NCBI GenBank assembly: GCA_963746325.1
Contig: CAVVBC010000005.1
Span: 558,001 to 622,000, forward strand
Reading direction: 5' to 3'
Source of the DNA: RPQJ01 sp963746325
GTDB taxonomy: Bacteria > Pseudomonadota > Gammaproteobacteria > Steroidobacterales > Steroidobacteraceae
DNA: 64,000 bases
How positions within the stretch are numbered: the stretch's first letter is position 1; each line of letters begins with the position of its first letter. Positions 1 through 8,622 of the stretch are shown in pieces. The position numbers were made by a program, and so were the translations under genes. The notes below the pieces were generated by a model that saw only the letters and a list, made by a program, of their open reading frames with translations, searched no databases and had not been told where the DNA came from.

Positions 1-480
1 CCCACGCAGGTGCTGAACGTGCGCACCCAGCTCGGCGACTGGTACCAGTTGCGCATGCAGCCGGACCGCGCGCTGCCCCACTATCGCCAGGCGTGGCTCG
101 CCGCGGCGCGCATCACCGAGAAGCTCGAAGGCAAGTTGTACACCGAAGCGATTTTCGGCAAGCCCGTGCTGCTGCACGTGGTGCGGCCGGACGGCTGGAA
201 CCGGTATGCCGGTCGCGCGCCGGACACCCTCGAAGTGCGCAATGTCGTCGTCGAGTTCGCCGTCGATGCCACGGGTCGCGTGCAGGATGCAAAAGTCGTG
301 GAGGATTCCGGCGACACGAAGCGCGCCGAAAGGACCGCCCGCGCGCTCGTCGAGACCGGCCGATACCGCCCGCGCTTCGAGGAGGGCGCGCCCGTCGCCA
401 CGCCGGACATGCGCTTCGACCAGCCGTGGATCCTGCTGCTGCCCGAGCCCACGCCTACGGCACCAGGCAACCGCAGCTAG
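1..480 (+). CDS. C-terminal part of a TPR/TonB-like protein (5' end outside window)
   Basis: The reading frame is open from the first base, so the start lies upstream of the window. About 159 codons are visible, ending in TAG at 478-480. The first part (LGDWYQLRMQPDRALPHY) resembles the last helices of a TPR domain. The second part (VVEFAVDATGRVQDAKVVEDSG followed by a YRPRF segment) has the pattern of the TonB C-terminal fold: a beta strand, the G-V-x-D/V-V-x-S turn, and a region where inputs are summed. It is probably a periplasmic protein. The gene is convergent with the lipoprotein gene that ends at 748. Function beyond this fold is not clear. Confidence 0.6.
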   Translation, partial: PTQVLNVRTQLGDWYQLRMQPDRALPHYRQAWLAAARITEKLEGKLYTEAIFGKPVLLHVVRPDGWNRYAGRAPDTLEVRNVVVEFAVDATGRVQDAKVVEDSGDTKRAERTARALVETGRYRPRFEEGAPVATPDMRFDQPWILLLPEPTPTAPGNRS

Positions 481-512
481 GGAAGCTCTGCCCAGGCCCG
501 CAAGTGCCGCGT

Positions 513-586
513 GCGCTCGATCCGGTGCCTGTCACCGAGCTTGGAAAGGCAGACACGCGCTCTGTGACAGGCACCGGATCGAGCGC
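513..586 (+). repeat. Hairpin H1: 23-bp perfect stem, conserved 28-nt loop
   Basis: Arms 513-535 and 564-586 are perfect reverse complements over 23 nt; the next outer pair (512 and 587, both T) does not match. The loop 536-563 begins CGAGCTTGG and ends GCGCTCT, and is identical to the loops of H2 (in reverse) and H3. GAGC and GCTC at the loop ends can extend the stem after one mismatch. Confidence 0.9.
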
Positions 587-617
587 TCTGGCAGCGTCGC
601 AGGCTGGCATGTCGCAA

Positions 618-691
618 GCGTCCGACCCGGGACCGTTCCCAGAGCGCGTGTCTGCCTTTCCAAGCTCGGGGAACGGTCCCGGGTCGGACGC
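618..691 (-). repeat. Hairpin H2: 23-bp perfect stem, same 28-nt loop in reverse orientation
   Basis: Arms 618-640 and 669-691 are perfect reverse complements over 23 nt. The loop 641-668 is the exact reverse complement of the H1 loop. Compared with H1, 8 of the 23 arm positions differ, and each change is matched in the opposite arm, so the pairing is fully kept. Confidence 0.9.
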
Positions 692-747
692 GCCAGCGAC
701 GCTGCTCGACTTGCGGACCGAATCGGAAGCTGGGAGGCAGAGCTTCC

Positions 748-1422
748 CTATCGGCGCGGCGGGGGCGGCAGCTCGACTTCGCGCGGCCCGGCGGGTCGCG
801 CCGATGGCAACAAGCCGCGCACGAGCGCCTGCTCGTGGAACTCGGCCGCGAGCTTGGCTCCTGCGTCGCGCATCGCGCTGCGGGTAGCTGCGGCCAGCGC
901 GGCATCACCCTGGCCTGGAAAGCTGCTGGCAGGCTGCGATCCATAACCGGTGAACGTCCAGCTGTCGGCCAGTTCACCCTGGGGCGAATACAGCCGGATC
1001 GTGTAGCGCAGGCTGGCCGCGTACAGCTGGGTGCCGGAATCGCCCGGCGTGACGAACGCGAAGTCCTCGAGCACCGGTTCGAGCACGCCGCGGATCTCGG
1101 CGTCCGTCGCGGCCGCAGCCCCGGGTGAGGCCACCGGCACCACGCGCGCGAACATCGCATTGAGCACGCGCATGAACCCCGCAGACTGCGCCTTGCCGAG
1201 GCCGATGCTGTATTCGCCGCCCCCTGCCGGCCGCTTCTCCTCGTACACCTTCTCGGTGAACTCGAGCGGCATGTGCACGCCGACGACGATCGGGATCTTT
1301 TCGATCAGTGGCTGCGGGATGTCGGCGCTGGTCTCGAACTTCGTGGGCGCGCAGGCTGCCAGCAGCAACGCGACCGCGACAGCGGCGGCGCGTTGGAACG
1401 GGACAGGATGCAGGCTCAACAT
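748..1422 (-). CDS. Small outer-membrane-type lipoprotein, last gene of the vWA/proton-channel cluster
   Basis: The start is taken at the ATG at 1422, because this places a signal sequence followed by a lipobox (LLLAAC) at the N-terminus; the longer upstream extension has no signal character. The mature protein (about 200 aa) has no motif I recognise. It contains VGVHMPLEFTEKVYEEKR and a beta-rich region with SLRYTIRLYSPQGELADSW, which resembles small lipoproteins that bind or transport in the periplasm. The C-terminus is Pro-rich. It follows the second vWA gene by 17 bp on the same strand, so it is very likely in the same operon, perhaps as the outer-membrane end of that machinery. Function is inferred only from context. 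Confidence 0.7.
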   Translation of the reverse strand: MLSLHPVPFQRAAAVAVALLLAACAPTKFETSADIPQPLIEKIPIVVGVHMPLEFTEKVYEEKRPAGGGEYSIGLGKAQSAGFMRVLNAMFARVVPVASPGAAAATDAEIRGVLEPVLEDFAFVTPGDSGTQLYAASLRYTIRLYSPQGELADSWTFTGYGSQPASSFPGQGDAALAAATRSAMRDAGAKLAAEFHEQALVRGLLPSARPAGPREVELPPPPRR

Positions 1423-1439
1423 GCGAATCACGATACACC

Positions 1440-2447
1440 TCAACGCCGGTAGCTGGCAGGCTCGTTCAGGCCGACGAACGTGCCGCCGTTGCGCGCGCAC
1501 AGCACGCGCATCAGGGTGGCGAAACGCACGCTGGTGAACTGCGGCGCATCGGGACGCACCGGGAAGCCCAGTGCATGGATGCGAACGCGCCGCTCGCCCG
1601 TGCCGTCCTCGCGGTTGATGAGGTCGACGGCGCGCACCACCGAATCGATCGACGAACCGGTGAATTCGTCGCCGACCACGTACAGGCTGATGCGCCGTCC
1701 CGTGGCGTGGTAGGTGCGGATCGCCTCGACGATTCCTTCGACCGGACTCGAGTTGCTGAACGGGAACCAGTCGCGCAGCCGGTCGAGGACGATCTTGCGC
1801 TGGCTGGGCGTGTCCGGCAGCCAGCGGCCGCGATAGGACGGGAACATGTAGACGCCCTCGTCGCTCATGACCTGCCAGCCCTTGACCGTCGGGTACGCAT
1901 CGAGCACTTCCTGCATCTTGCGCAGCATCAGCGGCCAGGCGTAGTTGGCCATCGAGCCCGAGGTGTCGATGATGAAGATGATGTATTCGCTGTCCACCGG
2001 CAGGCCCGCCACGGAGTCCTGCGGTGCGCGGCGGAATTCCGCGCCGAGCACTTTCTTCATCTCGTCGGTGAGTTCCTGCTGCGCCGACACGAGCTGGCCT
2101 TCGAGCTTGTTGGCGACCTCGGCGTCCTGGTTGCTCGCCTGGTACTGCCCCTTGACGTCGCTCAGGTCGCCGCGCAGCCGGGCCAGCTTCTGCTTGACCT
2201 CGGACAGCTGCCGTTCGCGCTCGGTGAGGTCGCGATTGAGGATCTCGGTCTCGCCGCGCATCTCGTAGCGCTCCTCCTGCAGCGCGAGCAGGCGGCCTTC
2301 GAGGTCGAGGCGCGACTTCTCGAGCGCCTTCGGCTCGCCGAACTTGCTCAGCATGAACAGCAGGATGATCGCCCCGAACGCGCAGCAGATCGTGTCGAGG
2401 AACGACATGCTGAAGACTTCGAAGTCGCGGGCGCGGCGGCGTTTCAT
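1440..2447 (-). CDS. Membrane-anchored von Willebrand factor A protein (second of a tandem pair)
   Basis: 335 aa. After a basic N-terminus, a hydrophobic segment (FSMSFLDTICCAFGAIILLFML) anchors the protein, followed by a long coiled coil (about residues 45-120, many E/R/Q heptads). A vWA domain follows, with an intact MIDAS motif (IIDTSGSM) and LYVVGDEFTG in the second half. The predicted topology is an inner-membrane anchor with a periplasmic coiled coil and vWA head, similar in layout to ExbD/TolR/MotB partners of MotA-type channels. Its ATG overlaps the TGA of the preceding vWA gene (ATGA at 2444-2447), which suggests translational coupling. It shares the N-terminal FSMSFLDTICCAFGAI motif with that gene, so the two are probably ancient duplicates. 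Confidence 0.8.
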   Translation of the reverse strand: MKRRRARDFEVFSMSFLDTICCAFGAIILLFMLSKFGEPKALEKSRLDLEGRLLALQEERYEMRGETEILNRDLTERERQLSEVKQKLARLRGDLSDVKGQYQASNQDAEVANKLEGQLVSAQQELTDEMKKVLGAEFRRAPQDSVAGLPVDSEYIIFIIDTSGSMANYAWPLMLRKMQEVLDAYPTVKGWQVMSDEGVYMFPSYRGRWLPDTPSQRKIVLDRLRDWFPFSNSSPVEGIVEAIRTYHATGRRISLYVVGDEFTGSSIDSVVRAVDLINREDGTGERRVRIHALGFPVRPDAPQFTSVRFATLMRVLCARNGGTFVGLNEPASYRR

Positions 2448-3545
2448 GGCCAGTCCCGGGCAGGCATGAGGAACGCGCCGTTGGTGCGGCGCGCGAGGGT
2501 CCAGAACGCGCTCGAGGCGGCCGGATCGCCCTCCATCGGCAGCAGGATCACGTTCGCCGGCACGCGGCTCGGGTACTTGCCGAGCGCGCGCTCGAACAGC
2601 TTGAGACGGCCATCGCCGTCGATCGTCCGGCGCAGCGCCGGGGGCGTGGCGCCCTGCGTCGGCAAGCCGTCCGTAATGATGAACACGTTGTCGGGGGCCG
2701 GGCTCAGCGTGTTCATCAGCGTGAACGCGTTCTCGAGGCTGGTGCCGTCGGCCGGCACCGTGCGCCGCAGGTTCGTGATCACGTCGCTCAAGCGCCTGCG
2801 CGTCGCTGCCCTCGAGCCAGCGGCCGTCGCTGTTCGGCGCGAGCGACCACGCCTTCACGTTGAACGCGAGCACCTGGAACTTCGACTTGGCGGGAATCTG
2901 CGCCGTGAGCCAGTCCACCGTCGCCACCGTGCGGCGCCACTTCTCCGACCGCAGCCGCCGGCTCTCCGGCATGTTGCGCAGGCGGATCACGTTGACCACG
3001 GTCTCGTCGAGCATGCTGGCCGAGACGTCCACCAGGATCACGATGCGCTCGCCGCCGAGCTTGAGGCCGCTCAGGTACTGGCGGTCGCCGCTGCCGACGA
3101 ATCCCTTGACGCGATTGCCCGGCTTGCCGGGTGCGGGCGTACCGGCAACGAGCCGCTTCTTCTCGGCCTCGATCTGCTTGAGATCGGCTTTCAGGCGCTC
3201 GATCGCTTCGCGCCGCGAGACCGCGGTCTTGCTCGCGTCCGCCAGCTGTTCCTTGGCCTTTTCGGTTTCCTGCAGGACGCGGTCGGAGAGGCCTTCGGCG
3301 CGCTCTGCCTCGGTCAATGTCGTCCGCAGGCTGTTGCGCAGCACGACGAGATCGGAATAACCCTGCAGCACTTCCTCCTCGAGCTTGTCGACTTCGGCCT
3401 GCAGTTCCGCGGTCTCGTTCTTGAACGACCGGTTGCCGGCCGCGTTCAGGATCATGTACAGCAGCACGATCGCGCCGAACGCGCAGCAGATCGTGTCCAG
3501 GAAGGACATCGAGAAGATGTCGAACTTGCGTCTACGGCGTGACAT
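2444..3545 (-). CDS. Membrane-anchored von Willebrand factor A protein (first of a tandem pair), one apparent frameshift
   Basis: The N-terminal part reads basic residues, FSMSFLDTICCAFGAIVLLYMIL as a membrane segment, a coiled coil (about residues 40-125), and a vWA domain with MIDAS VDVSASM. Near 2790 the frame changes: the sequence after WLEGSDAQAL reads as nonsense, while the neighbouring frame continues sensibly (SDVITNLRRTVPADGTSLENA, then IITDGLPT) to a TGA at 2444. One extra base in GCGCTTGAG would explain this. The protein would be about 366 aa if the frame is restored. The start ATG at 3545 lies inside the end of the FHA gene, a 14-bp overlap. It may be a partner of the MotA-like channel encoded upstream. 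Confidence 0.75.
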
Positions 3546-3900
3546 GGTCCGCCAGCACCCGGATCAGTTCGAGCGCCACGCCCGGCGCGCCGAGCCGCAG
3601 CACGTCCCCCACCTGCAGCACGACGTGACCGCCGACCCGCTCGTCGTTGACGAACGTGCCGTACGTGCTGTGGTCCGTGACCACCGCCTGGCCTGCGCGC
3701 AATTCCAGCGTGCAGTGCGACCGGGACACGCCGGCGATGCCGGCCGGCAGCGTCAGCGCACGCGCGACCGCGCCGACCGACCAGCCGAGCGTGAGCGGAA
3801 CCGCGGTGAGCGGCCACGCGCGGCCGTTGAACAGCACGTGCGTCGGCACGGCATCCGCCGGCACCTGCGCGCGCGCCACCGCGGGTTCATCAGCGACCAT
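3532..3900 (-). CDS. FHA domain protein
   Basis: 122 aa from the ATG at 3900. The core GVSRSHCTLEL-(x)-TYGTFVNDERV is the classic forkhead-associated signature (SxxH, then a T-Y-G-T-F-V-N loop), which binds phosphothreonine. It has no signal peptide, so it should be cytoplasmic. A Ser/Thr kinase is encoded in the same cluster, so this protein is a natural reader of its products; that is inference. The gene overlaps both neighbours (11 bp upstream, 14 bp downstream), which supports a tightly coupled operon. Confidence 0.85.
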   Translation of the reverse strand: MVADEPAVARAQVPADAVPTHVLFNGRAWPLTAVPLTLGWSVGAVARALTLPAGIAGVSRSHCTLELRAGQAVVTDHSTYGTFVNDERVGGHVVLQVGDVLRLGAPGVALELIRVLADHVTP

Positions 3901-4944
3901 TGCATCTGGATGCGACGAGCGGCAGCCGGTGCACCAGCGCGATCGCATCCGCCGGCCGCAGGATGGCGTTGGCAGCAAGCAGCGCGCCCGTGGCGGCCGC
4001 GCCGTGCGCCAGCTCGACCATCACGCAATCGCGCAGGCCGGACAGGCGCGCGACCAGGCCGGGTATCGCGGCGATGCGCGGCGTGAAGCACAGATGCAGC
4101 AGCGCGCCCGCGGGCCGTGCCAGCTGCACCAGCCGCAGCACTTCGCTGGCCAGGGGATCGACGGCGGCGATGAGCTGCGCGCGAGTGAGCCTGATGCGGT
4201 ACGTCGTGGCGCCGAACTCGAGCTCGGCACCGGTTTCCTCTGCGGTCGCAAGTGCCAGCAGCCACGCCGGCAGCTGGTCGTAGAGCCGTTGCTCGCTCGC
4301 CGCCTGGTGCAACGGATCGAAGCGCGTGTCGCGCACGAACGCCGCCGCGATCGACGTCACCATGGCCTGGTTGAAAGCCAGCTGGCCCACGCCCGGCAAC
4401 AGCTCGTAGCGGGTCCGGCGCAACATGCCCTCGGCGCGCGCCAGTTCGACCAGCGTCGCCGACGCCTGGTGCAACTGCAGGTCGAGGTGGAGCATGCACG
4501 GGGAAGGCGCGACGGTCGCGAGCGCAGCGAGGCCGGCGTCGACGAGTCCGCGCGCGACGACGCCGCACTCGTTCGCAATGCCGACCAGCAGTCCCAGTTG
4601 CTCGCGCGTGTATCCAGCCGGCACGGCCAGCAGCAACTCTGCGCCACGCAGTGACTGGCGCCAGCACGCTTGCCAGGTGGGCATGCGCGAGATCCGCGGC
4701 GGTGGCGACAGTCGCCCGCCGACCACGGCAGCGCCTCGAGCCCCAGCGCGTGCCAGTAGCGATTCTGCGCATGGAGCGGCGCCAGCCGGTGGCGCTGCGC
4801 CGCTTCCGGCCCGACCAGCACGCGTCCCGCGTGCAGGACGGCGTAACCGGGGCTCGGCTCGCCCTCGACCACGGGCTGGCCGTCCGCGCCGCTGCGCGCG
4901 AGCAGCAGTCCCGTGTCGTTCAGTTCGACGGCGATCCGACCCAT
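3890..4944 (-). CDS. Actin/Hsp70-fold ATPase-like protein, one apparent frameshift
   Basis: The N-terminus (MGRIAVELNDTGLLLARSG) resembles the phosphate-1 loop of the actin/Hsp70 fold, but with NDTG in place of the usual DxGT. Later, LLAVPAGYTREQLGLLVGIANECG and the final ELAHGAAATGALLAANAIL match the phosphate-2 and adenosine regions of that fold. The N-terminal frame (4944 to about 4700) and the C-terminal frame (about 4700 to 3890) differ by one base, so a single indel near 4700 is inferred; without it the protein is about 351 aa. The gene sits between the proton channel and FHA genes. It could be a cytoplasmic chaperone-like or cytomotive subunit. Confidence in the fold is moderate. Confidence 0.6.
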
Positions 4945-4953
4945 GGGTGCGGC

Positions 4954-5753
4954 CTAGCGGACCATCATCTGCCGCACGACGTTCTCGTCGAGGTAGCCCT
5001 CGGCGTCGAGCACGGCCCGCTCCTGCCGCAGCTGGATCTGGTGCAGCAGGAACATGACGAAAATGCTGAGCCCCAGCGCGACCAGCGTGGAGTTGAACGC
5101 AATGCCGAGACCCGCGACCACGCCGGACACGTCGCCCTCGACGGCCTTGTGCGCCTGCTGCAGCGACTCGCCGATGCCGCGCACGGTGCCGACGAAACCG
5201 ATCGCCGGAATCGCCCAGGCCACGTACCGCACCATCGAGAGCTCGGCGTCGAGCCGCCCGAACTCGAGCTCGCACGCGTCGCGGATGGCGGAGGAGACGT
5301 CCTGGATGTTGCGCGTGGACCCGAAGCGATGCAGCGCGCTCAACAGGGCGCGCGGCAACAGTTCGCGCGCGCATCTCGGGCGGCAGCGCCTCGACCTGCC
5401 GCGCGTAGTCGCGTGAATCCTCGGGCAGGATCTTCATGCCGGCGGGCAGCTTCAACAGGTCCATGCCGAGCAGCGCCTCGCCGCGGCGCAGTGACCAGCC
5501 CTTGTAGCCCATGATCGCCAGCGACCAGAACGCGAGGATGAAACAGACTTCCTGCTCGTAGTCCTTGATGATCACGTAGATGTTGCGCTCGGGAACGAAG
5601 TTCGGGTCCTTCTGCATCTGCGCCGCGTCGGACGGCCGCGACCGCCGCCGCCTGCGGCCGCACGACCGTCGCATAGAAGCCCTGCACGATGATCGCGATC
5701 ACGATCAGCGCGAAGACTTCGAACAGGAACTCGCGGGACTTGGGCTTTTGCAT
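4954..5753 (-). CDS. MotA/TolQ/ExbB-type proton channel protein, two apparent frameshifts
   Basis: Three frames must be joined: 5753 to about 5650 (FLFEVFALIVIAIIVQGFY, first membrane segment), about 5650 to 5360 (CFILAFWSLAIMGYKGWSLRRGEALL, second segment and cytoplasmic part), and 5358 to 4954 (AWAIPAIGFVGTVRGIGESL and GIAFNSTLVALGLSIFVMFL). The last part is the family's best-conserved region: two helices with the GxxGTVxGI loop and the threonine-bearing proton-path helix. The restored length is about 265 aa. The channel would sit in the inner membrane and pass protons to power a partner, probably one of the two vWA proteins, which have ExbD-like anchors. The spacing to the next gene is 9 bp. 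Confidence 0.8.
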
Positions 5754-5772
5754 CGCTGCGCTCGCTCGGGGC

Positions 5773-6140
5773 TCAGATGTCGACAGGGAAGGCGACGTCG
5801 AAATCGGGCCGGACTTTCTCGGTCGGTTCGAAACGCTGGGGCGAGCCCTTGGCCGCGGCCGGCGCTGCAGCGGGCGTCGCTGCCTGCGGTGCGTCTGCAG
5901 TGGTCGGCGGTGGCCGTCGCGGAGCCAGCAGCGTCCGGTGCCGGTTCCGGAACTGGCACCTGCCGCCGGCGGCTGCGATGCTGCGGGCGCCTTCGCCGGC
6001 GCCGCCGTCGGCGCCGGGAGGTTCTGCTGCGCGTAGGCGATGCCGACGGCGAGGATCGCCAGCGCGAACAGCGGAGCCAACGGCAGCGGACGCGAGCGGC
6101 GCTCGCCGCGCAGGGGACGAACGCGGGGTTTATTCAGCAT
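5773..6140 (-). CDS. Small single-pass membrane protein with Pro/Ala-rich tail, one apparent frameshift
   Basis: Starts at the ATG at 6140, overlapping the end of the previous gene by 11 bp. It has a basic N-terminus, one hydrophobic helix (LAPLFALAILAVGIAYAQQ), then a Pro/Ala-rich stretch. Near 5950 the frame must shift to reach a natural end reading SPQRFEPTEKVRPDFDVAFPVDI and TGA at 5773; in the unshifted frame the protein would run into the proton-channel gene. About 121 aa when joined. No known domain. Its size and position directly before the MotA-like gene suggest a small accessory or linker subunit; this is inference. Confidence 0.55.
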
Positions 6141-8622
6141 AGCGTGCAATCCTCAGGCCGACGTCGTCGCGCCGGCCGTTGCCAGAATCACGGAAGGCGG
6201 CGCGCAGTTCTGTGACGGTCGCGTGGCGCCAGCTGGAACCGCGGATGACGTGCAGGTTGCCCGCGGACGCTGCCACCGGATCCACGGCGACTGCGCTGCC
6301 CGCAGGTTGCACCGCGTACAGGTCCGTCGTCCATTCGGCGGCGTTGCCGCCAAGGTCATGAAATCCGAGCGGGTTCGCCGCAAACGAGCCGACATTGGCT
6401 GTGACCGGCTGGCCGTCGTCGAGTTCGGCGAGGAAAGTCTGCAGCAGCGGCTGCGCTTGGGCGTCGCCGAAATTGCCCGCACCGGCCGGCACGGGCAGCG
6501 CGTCGCCCCAGGGGTACTTGCGCAGGCTGCCGTCGCGATTCGCGCGCGCCGCCCATTCCCATTCCGCCTCCGTCGCCAGGCGATAACCGGTGGTGACAGG
6601 CTGCACCAGCACCCACTTGCCGGCCTGCGCCTGGTACGCGGCTGGCAGGCCCTCCTGCTGGCTCAGCCAGTTGCAGTATTCGGCTGCGTCCTGCCAGGTC
6701 ACATTGACCACGGGCTGCCGCTCGAGCTCGAGCGTGTTCTGGCCGACGAAGCCCGAGCGGTGCTGCGGACGGAATTGCTTGAACTCGGCATTCGTCACTT
6801 CGCGGGTGCCAAGGTAGAACCGGCGCCGCAGCTCGACCGCGCGTTGCGATTCATTGGCACGGCGACCGGATTCGCGGCGCGGACTGCCCATCGTGAAGCT
6901 CGCCGGACCCAGCAGCCGCAACTCGGCGCCGCCCTTGGTGCGGATCGTGCCGGCCACAGCGCCGGCCGGGGCAGGAATCGCAGCCGCACCGCCGGCAGCC
7001 GCCGCCGGCGCTGGGCCCGCGGTTGCGCCCTGCGGCGCCGGCGCCGTCGGGCCACCGCCGAGTTCGAGTCGCACATTGATGACCTGCGGCAAACCCGGTC
7101 GCGGCGTCACCGACGCGCGCTGCGGCCGGAAACCTGCGAGGCGCACTTCGAGTTCGGTGCGTGCCGCGGGCAGGCGCAGTGCCTGGCCGGTCTTGCCGAC
7201 GGCACGGCCGTTCACGAACACCTCGGCTGCAGCAGGCTCGGCCATCACGGTGACCTCGCCGAAGATCGGCGCGAGCTCCAGGCGCACTTCGCGGCGCTGG
7301 CCGGCGCCGACGGTCAGCTCGGTCGTGGCGGGCTCATAGCCGTCGCGCGCAGCCACCAGGGCCAGCGTCACGTCCGGCCGCACGTCGAGCGTGACGGGTG
7401 AGCGACCGCGGAAGGCGCCGCCCACGCTCACGCTCGCGCCCGCGGGTTCCGTGCGGACGACCAGCGTGCCGTCCGGCAAGCCCAGCTGCACGGGACCGAG
7501 CGTCTGCGGCTGGTTGGCCACCACTTGGATATCGCTGAGCCAGGGCTTGAAGCCCGGATGACGCAACTCGATGCGGTGCGTGCCGGCATCGAGCTCGAGT
7601 TTGGCCGGCGTCGCGCCCTGTGCCTTGCCGTCGACGAAGACCGCGGCGCCCGTCGGTTCGGTGAGCACCTGCACCGGCGCCCAGGCCGCCACCAGCTGCG
7701 GCCGCAGCGTCTGCCGCTGCTCCATGCCCTGCATGTCGACGGTCGCCTTGAACGGCAGGTGGCGCGGCGCCGTGACCAGCACTTCGTGCCGCCCCGCCGG
7801 CAGGCGAAGGGTGCCGGGCGCTGCACCGACGTCCTTGCCACCGATGCTGAGGCGCGCGGCAACGGGCGTCTGCACGTCGAGGATGCCAGGCAGTTTTGCC
7901 AGTTCGAACTTGAAGACCTGGTTGGCCGCGCCGGTCACGTCGATGCGCTCGCGCAGCGTGACGTAACCCTGGCGCCGGATCTCGACTTCGTAGTGCCCTG
8001 CCCGCACGAACTGGCGCTCGCCCACGGGCAGCGCCAGTCCACCCCGCAATCGCACCGAGCTGTCGGCAGGCTCGACGGCAATCCGGACCGCCTGTCCCGT
8101 CGCGAAAAACCACGTGCTGAAAAGCAGCGCCGCGGCCAGCACGCCGCCGAGCAGCAGCGGTCCGCTGCGACGCTTTGCCGGTGCCTGCTGCACGGGGCGC
8201 CGGAATGCGACGGTCGCGACCTTCTCGTCGTCCTCGTCGCCGCCTCCGCTCACGACCTGCGCGAGCGGCGCCTCCGGTGGCACGGTGAGGTTGCCACCGC
8301 TGCCGTCCTCGACGAGCAGCACCCGGCGTTCATTCTCGCTGGCGACGCGCAGGCGCCCGCGCGCCACGTCGACCACGTCGCCGGCTCGCAACCACGTCGC
8401 GCGCGTGACGGGCGCACCGTTGCACAGCGGCGGCTCCGCGACGCTGGCAGCGGGCTGCAGGAACAGCTGGCCGTCGTGCAGCGCGATCCACGCGAGCGCG
8501 CCCGCGCCCGCTCCCGGCAGCACGATCGTCTGACCCGCGCCGCCGATGCTGACCGGAAAATCCGTCGCCGTGAGCGGTCGTTCGCCGAGCGGATCGCGCA
8601 AGATCAGTTCGGTGGCGCTCAA
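6130..8622 (-). CDS. FHA-like / PEGA-repeat / formylglycine-generating-enzyme-like (SUMF1) fusion protein
   Basis: 830 aa, intact. The first ~110 residues look like a degenerate FHA fold. A single membrane helix lies around residues 153-177 (LLLGGVLAAALLFSTWFFA). Then come at least four PEGA-type repeats (for example VLTEPTGAAVFVDGKAQGATP and VRTEPAGASVSVGGAFRGRSP), an Ala/Gly/Pro linker, and a C-terminal FGE-sulfatase domain from about residue 575 (FTMGSPRRE, YRLATEAEWEWAAR, GNAAEWTTD, RGSSW). The C-terminal domain should be periplasmic. Most bacterial SUMF-like domains in such clusters are thought to bind or modify partners rather than activate sulfatases, and no sulfatase gene is nearby. 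It starts with TTG overlapping the kinase stop (TTGA), which indicates coupled translation. Confidence 0.85.
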   Translation of the reverse strand: MSATELILRDPLGERPLTATDFPVSIGGAGQTIVLPGAGAGALAWIALHDGQLFLQPAASVAEPPLCNGAPVTRATWLRAGDVVDVARGRLRVASENERRVLLVEDGSGGNLTVPPEAPLAQVVSGGGDEDDEKVATVAFRRPVQQAPAKRRSGPLLLGGVLAAALLFSTWFFATGQAVRIAVEPADSSVRLRGGLALPVGERQFVRAGHYEVEIRRQGYVTLRERIDVTGAANQVFKFELAKLPGILDVQTPVAARLSIGGKDVGAAPGTLRLPAGRHEVLVTAPRHLPFKATVDMQGMEQRQTLRPQLVAAWAPVQVLTEPTGAAVFVDGKAQGATPAKLELDAGTHRIELRHPGFKPWLSDIQVVANQPQTLGPVQLGLPDGTLVVRTEPAGASVSVGGAFRGRSPVTLDVRPDVTLALVAARDGYEPATTELTVGAGQRREVRLELAPIFGEVTVMAEPAAAEVFVNGRAVGKTGQALRLPAARTELEVRLAGFRPQRASVTPRPGLPQVINVRLELGGGPTAPAPQGATAGPAPAAAAGGAAAIPAPAGAVAGTIRTKGGAELRLLGPASFTMGSPRRESGRRANESQRAVELRRRFYLGTREVTNAEFKQFRPQHRSGFVGQNTLELERQPVVNVTWQDAAEYCNWLSQQEGLPAAYQAQAGKWVLVQPVTTGYRLATEAEWEWAARANRDGSLRKYPWGDALPVPAGAGNFGDAQAQPLLQTFLAELDDGQPVTANVGSFAANPLGFHDLGGNAAEWTTDLYAVQPAGSAVAVDPVAASAGNLHVIRGSSWRHATVTELRAAFRDSGNGRRDDVGLRIARYAE

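Larger units (their letters stand above)
480..748. repeat. Double-hairpin intergenic element with invariant 28-nt core (copies 1 and 2)
   Basis: This stretch fills the gap between two convergent stop codons. Its ends form a 13-bp inverted repeat (480-492 with 736-748), and a further 10-bp pair joins 591-600 with 696-705. Inside are two perfect hairpins, each with 23-bp arms and a 28-nt loop. The two loops (536-563 and 641-668) are exact reverse complements of each other, and the same 28-nt sequence recurs at 48102-48129. No believable ORF runs through it. It may act as a bidirectional terminator or as a mobile or structured element. The inverted-repeat geometry was read directly from the bases. 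Confidence 0.85.

Noticed and set aside
513..691. Possible CRISPR array (28-nt repeat with 23-nt 'spacers')
   Set aside because: Repeats alternate in orientation, there are only two here, the 'spacers' are inverted copies of each other, and there are no cas genes.
1308..3542. 744-codon plus-strand open frame
   Set aside because: It is opposite the two vWA genes and has no recognisable domain.
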